Positions 58,345 to 64,000 of a stretch of DNA of 64,000 bases are shown piece after piece; the first letter of the stretch is position 1, and each line of letters opens with the position of its first letter. The notes under the pieces were generated by a model. The model was not told where the DNA came from. It saw nothing but the letters and a program-made list of their open reading frames with translations, and did no database searches. A program made the position numbers and the translations under genes. Source of the stretch: Bombardia bombarda (lineage: Eukaryota; Ascomycota; Sordariomycetes; Sordariales; Lasiosphaeriaceae); assembly GCA_030512295.1 (NCBI GenBank), contig JAULSR010000005.1:1054001-1118000 (forward strand), written 5' to 3'.

Positions 58345-59823
58345 CTATGTATCCAAAGGCGCCGAGATAGAAGCATTCGCCGCATCCGCCCGTGACACAC
58401 ACTCCTCCAGCACCTTCCAAAACAGCGGGATGTCCAGATTCCTCGGTATCCTGACCCCCTCCTCGCCAGGCGGCAGCAGACAGGCCACAACCTGTCCCGT
58501 CCTCGCGCCGTTCTTGGCGTCCTCGTAGCTGCCCTCCGTCACAATGGTCACGTCATAGCGCTCCCTGTGATTCAGGCCCGGCCCAGCCGACGTGTCAAAG
58601 TCAGCAAACGGAATCTCGTGCTGCTCGCCCACGCCGGTAAGCACGGCGGCGACGGCGAGTGGGTCGTGCAGCGGCGGGCCCTCAGTAATACCAAACACGT
58701 CGCTGTACGTCTTGGCGAAGAACATGAGCAGCTCGACGAGCATGACGCGCAGCGTCGTCTTGCCCGTGCCCGTCTTCTCTCCGTCCCGACCATACAGCAG
58801 CAGGTCTCTAACCTCGCTGGTGGTCAGCACAAGGTGGGTGACGTCTAGGGGGATGAGGGTGGTCTTTGCGGCGAGGGGCTTGTTGGAGAAGATGGAGGCG
58901 GCGGCCTCGGGGTCGGCGAGGACGTTGAACTCGGCGAACTGGGACCAGTTGCCGATGCGGGGGACGCCGTCGACGTTGCCGAGGACGGCGGGGGTGAAGC
59001 CGCCGCCGATGGCGCCGCCCATGAGCGACAGGCCCTTGATGTGGCCGACGAGCTCGGGGTACTCGAGGAAGAGGGCGGCGGCGTTGGTGAAGGAGCCGGT
59101 GGCGACGACCCAGGCAGTGCCGGGCTTCTCAGCCTTAAGGGCGGCAGCAGCAGCGTCGATGGCGGGGATGGAGGTGTTGGCGGGCACCAGGGGCTTGGGC
59201 AGCAGGTCGGTGCCGTCGAGCCCGGATTCGCCGTGGATGTCGGTGGGCGCGTGCATGGGCGGCCGGAACAGGGCTTGCGAGGCCCCGATGTAGACGGGGA
59301 TGTCGTGGGCCTTGCCGATGGCCGTCAGGATGGAGCACGCGTTGAGCGTCGTTTTTCTGTGACCATGGTTAGAAAATAGAACTAAGTACAGGTTGCAATA
59401 CAATGAACTTACTCCAGCGACGCATTGCCAAAGACGGTCGACAGCCCGAGAATGCGAATGGCCGGGTGGTAGGCGGCGAGGAGGATGGCGAATGTGTCCT
59501 GTGTGTTGTCACGACTTGTCAGATTACTGAGGGAGGAGGATAAAGGGGAAATACGGAACCATCCAACCACCACCCTCCATGCATGGCATGTATTCTTCAG
59601 GGTCGGCTCGGTTCGCGGCTCTCCCCGCCCGGAACGGGAGACCTCAATGGTAGGCACCCAGTGGCAGTGGCAGTGGAGGAATGGATGATGGATGGAACGT
59701 TCGACAGGGGAAAGTAGAGGGTAAGGTAGGTAGCAAGTAGCTTTTCAAAATCAATTAAACTTCGTCACTCACATCGTGGCCTGGGTCGCAATCGAGCCAC
59801 ACTGGGACCCGTGCATCAGCCAT
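58345..59823 (-). CDS. Inosine/uridine-preferring nucleoside hydrolase
   Basis: Cleaves the N-glycosidic bond of nucleosides to ribose and base for purine/pyrimidine salvage. Three exons, 59823..59773, 59498..59413 and 59356..58345, encode 382 residues. The first intron is 274 nt, long for this window, and falls inside the calcium-binding motif: splicing gives LDCDPGHDDTFAILLA, the signature of the family. Further support comes from LGLSTVFGNASLEKTTLNA, WVVATGSFTNAAALFLEYP, LMGGAIGGG, AEFNVLADPEAA and GPPLHDPLAVAAVL (with the conserved HD). The second intron is 56 nt and all phases agree. The coding region is GC-rich. Substrate preference among nucleosides cannot be read from this. Confidence 0.93.
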
Positions 59824-60489
59824 GGTGAGCGAGTCTGTGGCGTAGGTTAGGTACCTAGGTAAAAGACGTTTAAAATATTCAAAGGAATAGAATGAATGCT
59901 ATGCAGAATAACAGCAGAATAACACAACTAAGTAGCAAGGATTAGAATGTGACAACGTAATGAATAGAGTTGTAAGCCTTAGCAGGAACGGTCCAAGGGT
60001 CCAGTATAAGTAGATGTATGTATGTGCAAGCAAAGAAGAATAAGATGAAAGACCAGGTATTCGAGAGCTAGATTGGTCTTGTTCTGGCAGGTCCTTAGAC
60101 TTAGACCACAGCGAAACACGGCCTAAAGACTGCCCCCGTGTTCGGCTTCTGTTGGGGTCTTGGGGACGGGTATCTAGCCCCACCAACCTAACCACCACTT
60201 ACCCCTCCAGCTCAGCTTCTTTCCAAACCACTGGCCTATGACACACCGGTACTAGATAAGATAGAGTCGCGGTAATGTTTTAAGATTGAAGTAGATAATC
60301 CACAGTTTCGATCCCAAGAGTTGGACCTCATTCATGGACATGGCAACGTGACCAGTAATATAGTGGGCAGTTAAGATCACGCGTATCTATTCCAGCCATT
60401 TCTGAGATGGTATCAGAATAACAATAGCTATGTGCCGAGGGCCAGTTATGGTCCTGCTATCACATACTTGGTTAAACATACCAAGCCAC
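59824..60489. other. Intergenic region between two leftward genes
   Basis: Promoter of the nucleoside hydrolase and 3' flank of RED. A palindromic TTAGGTACCTAGGTAAAAG motif lies at 59847-59863, only 24 bp upstream of the hydrolase ATG. Confidence 0.6.
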
Positions 60490-62246
60490 TCACCCGCCCG
60501 ACTTATTATGCTCAATAACGCGCATCACATCGCTAAAGCTATTCTTATCACCCTTCCTCTTCTTACTACCCCTTTTCCTCTTCGATTTGCCTTCATCACC
60601 ACCACCACCACCACCACCCTCATCATCATCATCCTCCTCACCATGACGACCCCACTCAGACAGCTTGACCTTAGTCTCTTCCTCGCCATCGGCCAAGTCC
60701 TCGGCACGGCTCGAGCCAAAACCAAAGTCGAGATCCTCGTCGTCCCTGTTGCTCTCTTGCAACTTCTTCCTGAGCCGCGCTTCCCGCTCTGCCGTCTTTT
60801 GCTCCTCCTCTGACTTCTCGGCCGCGCTGGCCGCCTTGGCCTTTTTGAGCGCTGCCAGGAAGCTGGGGTCGTCCAGTGACGGTTTCTTGTAGGTTTCTTC
60901 TGACGTCAACGCTACCTTGGCGTCCTTGAAGTAGTTCCTCGCGCCGCTGGCGGGGACGGCATTAGGTTTTGGTAAGGGTGGAGGAGGCATGTCGGTTGAT
61001 GGCGCCTTCTTTGCCTCCTCTTTTGCACCGGATGCCGCGAGTTTGTCCTCCTTTTTAGCGCCCTCCTCGTCAGACGAGCTATCGTCATCATCTGACCCAC
61101 CCTCAAGACCGGCCAGCGGGTCATAGTCGGACCCGACATCATCAAATATGTTCATCTCCTTGTCCTCCTCCTCGGCCGCCTCTAGCTGCTGCTGCTCCGC
61201 CAGCTTCTGTTTGTAGAACTCGGGCACCTCCATGCCGAGAACAGGGGCCTGGGCAAGAGCTGCCTGCTCCTTCTCCTGCTCCTCTAGCGTAACCTTGGGG
61301 TCGACTTTCCTCACCTTTCGGCGCTCGTGACCGTCCTCGTCTACGATAATCATAACCTCGCGGCCTTTGCTGTCTCTTTCTATCCTCGTGCCGGGCGTCT
61401 TCTTGGCCCCGATCTTCTTGAACTTAGACCCAAGGCTCGACTCCTCCTTGGCCTTGGCAGCTTCCCGCGCGGCCTTTAGCTCAGCCAGAATCTGGTTTCG
61501 CGAGCGCTTGACGCCGGGATTCAGCGCCGCAGTGGGCGCAAACTGGCCCTTCTTCTGTATTTTCTCCTTGGTGACGGCCTTGACCTCGGCTGTTTCCAGC
61601 TGGTCCAGGACATCGTCGACGTCCTCTTCGGGTTCTATCGCTGCCTCACTGTCCTTTTCCTGGGGCACGGCCTCGGCCTCGGGGAATGTGATTTCGTTTT
61701 TGATTTCTCGCCATAGACATCCTCCCCCTTGCGCACCCTCTCCAGCAGCTTGAAGTCCAGCCCCTTCACCAGATGCGTGCTAGATAGATCGCCTCCTGCT
61801 ATCTCGCCCCGTAACCGGTCGTATGTTGCCTGGTCAATCTCCTCTTTCTTCAGGGATTCCTCCAGGGCCTTGAGGCGCGCAGCCCGGTCGTCCTCTTCCT
61901 CCTGCTCCTCCCGTGTTTTTGAGCGGTCGACGTAGCCCTGGGCAAGCCTGCTGCCCTTGGGGGCCGAGGTCCGAAGCTTCTTCTGCGTCTTGTCGGAGGC
62001 GACCTGATTCCTCTCTGCCATCTGACGGGCAAAATCGTTTCGAGCATTGCCGCCGGCGCCAGCGACGGAACGGGGCGTCATGGGGATGCTGGACCGCAGT
62101 TTGGAGCCCAGGGAGCCGCCGCTGGGGGTGCTGCTCCCGGCTGGACGGGCACCGCTTGGAGGTGATGTGCCGCCATTCCTCGCCTTGTCTGTTCCAGCCT
62201 TGGCCGCGTTAGCGAGAAGCAGTCGTCGAAATTGCTCGTTATTCAT
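60490..62246 (-). CDS. RED/IK-like spliceosomal protein, interrupted by a one-base frameshift
   Basis: Homologue of RED (IK), a B-complex spliceosome component; nuclear. The start MNNEQFRRLLLANA is the family hallmark. The RED N-terminal domain runs to about residue 185: SRLAQGYVDRSK, RLKALEESLKKEEIDQ and IAGGDLSSTHLVKGLDFKLLERV. At the A5 run on the coding strand (61697-61701) the frame shifts: one more A joins GEDVYGEKSK directly to NEITFPEAEA, and the second frame continues (KGQFAPTAALNPGVKRSRNQ, RIERDSKGREVMIIVDEDGHE) to the stop at 60490. The total would be about 585 residues. No intron fits the junction. Because RED is a core splicing factor, a base-calling error is likelier than a real mutation. 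The C-terminal half is acidic/Lys-rich with a G8 run. Confidence 0.85.
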
Positions 62247-62765
62247 GTTGGCAGGATTGCGACGGGTTGGTGTTGAGATCCCATCAGCCTTGGGAGGCGA
62301 GGCTAAAGATGGAGTGCCAGGCGTTGAGAGGGCGCTGTAGGTCAGGGCAAGGATAGGTGCTGTTTTAGAGTTCTGAGCAAGGAGCTCACAGTGCTGCTAT
62401 GCACAGTACTTGCACAGTACTGAATTAGTGGAGACAGGGGAGTGATTTGAGCTGACATCACGGGATCGCGCACCTCATCCGTGAGTGGGGCGACTGCTTC
62501 CGGGCGACAATGCGCGTCTCCCAAGTCACGTCCTTTTGAAGGCAGAAGGCGACGCGGACAGCTTTCGTCTGATTTTTATCTGAAAGTGTCTGCCATAGCC
62601 ACCATTTCCAGCCCGCCCGAGCTTTATTCATGAACAAGACCACTCGCGTCTCGCGACGATGTCGTACTTCTTCTACGTGATGTCATTTTCCATTTTATCA
62701 CCGAAATGATCACGATTCTTCAACCCCATCGCCGTGATTGATGATTTTATCGAACGTGAATCACC
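62247..62765. other. Divergent promoter of RED and REV1
   Basis: A 519-bp shared upstream region. Short repeats (AGTACTTGCACAGTACT near 62404-62422) could form a small hairpin. No coding feature. Confidence 0.55.
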
Positions 62766-64000
62766 ATGGGTAGCCGACTGGAAAAGAACTCGGCCGCTGT
62801 GCGGAAGCGCATCGAAGACCATACATTTTCAGATGAGGCCGGCGAGGAGTACGAAGGCAGCGAGTTCGGCGGCCTCGGAGACTATTTCCGCAGAAAGAGG
62901 ATCAAGCTTCAGAATCTCGACGTCGAGCTGCGAGCCGCCGCGGGGGACAAGCCGCAAATCTTCAAAGGAGTCGTGGCCCACGTCTCTGGCTACACCCAGC
63001 CGCCGCTGCAAGTGTGAGTCTGGAATAGAAAGACAATCCCCAGACTGCTTGGCTGGCTGGATGTTGCTGACAGCGATAAAGTCTACACAAAGACCTCGTA
63101 CAGCATGGGGCCGGGTTCCTGCAATACCTGGACTCCAAGACTATGGCCACCCACATAATCGCCTCGGCTATGCCGCCCAAGAAGGCTGTCGACTTCACAA
63201 AGTATCGCGTCGTCAAGCCGGCATGGGTGACGGACTCCATTCAGGCCGGCAGGCTATTGCCTTGGACCGACTATCGTGTCATTGACCACGACCCCAGGCA
63301 AAAGACCATTCAGTTCGACGGCGGCAAGATGTTTAGCCAGACAGCCCAACAGTCTCCGCGGGGCTACCGGGAGCAGACCCAGAATAGATTTTACACGAGC
63401 CAGCCCCAAAAGACAGCAGACTCTCGGGAATTTAGCAGTCCTCGCCAGCCTCGTTCTATGAAAAAGGAGGTCGTTTCTGCTGGCGAAGGGATGCAGCAAG
63501 TGGATAAGATGGATCTTGACATGCCCGTCGAGAGGCCCATTACCCCGGATAGACCTTCGTCGAAGTCGGTGAACGAGTCTAGAGAACAGCCCAATACAGT
63601 GCCTCCTAATCGAGGAACAGAATCCCTAGAGACGCTAGCCCCTGAAAAGACAACGACCTCCGGGAATCCCCCAGAGGGAAGGGCAATGACGTCTGAACAA
63701 CACAATGCCTTGCTTCTCTCTGACCCCAACATCCGGAAATCGTCAACTGCCAACCCTGATTTTCTGAAGCAGTTTTATTCGGAGAGCCGCTTGCATCACC
63801 TGTCTACGTGGAAATCCCAGTTAAAGTCGCGTATGCAAAGCCTGGCTGCCGAAAAAGGACCAACCTCAAAGGGTATCAGGCGTAAGGGATCACGTCGATA
63901 TATCATGCACGTTGATTTCGACAGCTGTAAGTATACTTCCCCAGTCTCAATTCGTGGCTGGGTGCTAAAGAATCCTAGTTTTCTGTGCTGTCTCTCTCAA
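62766..64000 (+). CDS. REV1: DNA repair protein REV1 (Y-family translesion polymerase), partial
   Basis: Deoxycytidyl transferase and scaffold for translesion synthesis; nuclear. Visible exons: 62766..63013, 63082..63926 and 63979..64000 (open at the edge), giving about 371 residues of what is usually a protein of more than 1000. The BRCT domain is about 55-150: IFKGVVAHVSGYTQPPLQ, then GAGFLQYLDSKTMATHIIAS and VVKPAWVTDSIQAGRLLPW. A disordered linker leads to FLKQFYSESRLHHLSTWKSQ, typical just before the catalytic core. The core begins RRYIMHVDFDS, and the intron 63927..63978 splits the next codon so that DSFFCAVSL follows, with the catalytic Asp of palm motif I. Phases agree at both introns. 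Identification is firm; the remainder lies outside the window. Confidence 0.93.

Noticed and set aside
58592..59379. Plus-strand ORFs (233 and 112 codons) over the nucleoside hydrolase
   Set aside because: Antisense to a well-supported GC-rich exon, with low-complexity Ser/Gly products.
61665..61720. A very short intron instead of a frameshift in RED
   Set aside because: The only GT..AG pairs near the junction give introns too short to splice and would delete conserved residues; one added A restores the frame exactly.
1..64000. tRNA, 5S rRNA, CRISPR arrays, telomere repeats or retrotransposons
   Set aside because: Reading both strands I found no B-box with a matching A-box outside genes, no 5S-like segment, no spaced repeats and no reverse transcriptase, integrase or transposase motif.

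Overview
This window is nuclear DNA from a filamentous ascomycete. Its genes are compact and most are split by introns of 49-130 bp with GT..AG ends and CTAAC/CTGAC-like branch sites. Gene content includes fungal TAF2, SAS4, DUF7707 and RBR ligase genes plus a PAS hybrid histidine kinase. Intergenic DNA is long and non-repetitive. A member of the Sordariomycetes is my inference; the species cannot be told from the sequence. I see no bacterial operon, phage, CRISPR array, rRNA, tRNA or transposon ORF.

I support nineteen protein-coding genes, all read from spliced models whose exon phases agree. Left third (1-18.6 kb): a VPS9/ankyrin Rab-GEF running off the left edge (-), an intronless nitroreductase with a frameshift (+), the OLA1/YchF ATPase (-), a PPPDE/DeSI-type isopeptidase (+), a membrane-anchored 3-beta-HSD/SDR enzyme (-), a GPI-anchored DUF7707 cell-surface protein (+), an RBR E3 ubiquitin ligase (+) and a small cupin (-).

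Middle (18.6-42.5 kb): a 4.7 kb gene-free stretch, then a 15-exon ABCC transporter (-), SAS4-like silencing factor (+), the single-exon TFIID subunit TAF2 (+), the APC/C subunit CDC26 with a large low-complexity extension (-) and the DNA-protein-crosslink protease WSS1 (-). Right third (42.5-64 kb): a secreted pepsin-type protease (+), a PAS hybrid histidine kinase (-), an aldehyde dehydrogenase (+), a nucleoside hydrolase (-), the splicing factor RED/IK with a frameshift (-) and the start of the translesion polymerase REV1 running off the right edge (+).

The genes form no pathway or biosynthetic cluster; this is ordinary mixed core-genome content. The points most worth a second look are two independent one-base deficits in homopolymers that break otherwise intact genes (3575-3580 and 61697-61701), a 57-bp near-perfect inverted repeat at 43200-43434, a recurrent TACCTAGGTA-type palindrome confined to intergenic DNA, the intron-dense ABCC gene containing stop-free 3n introns, and the unusually long CDC26. 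I found no convincing undescribed system.
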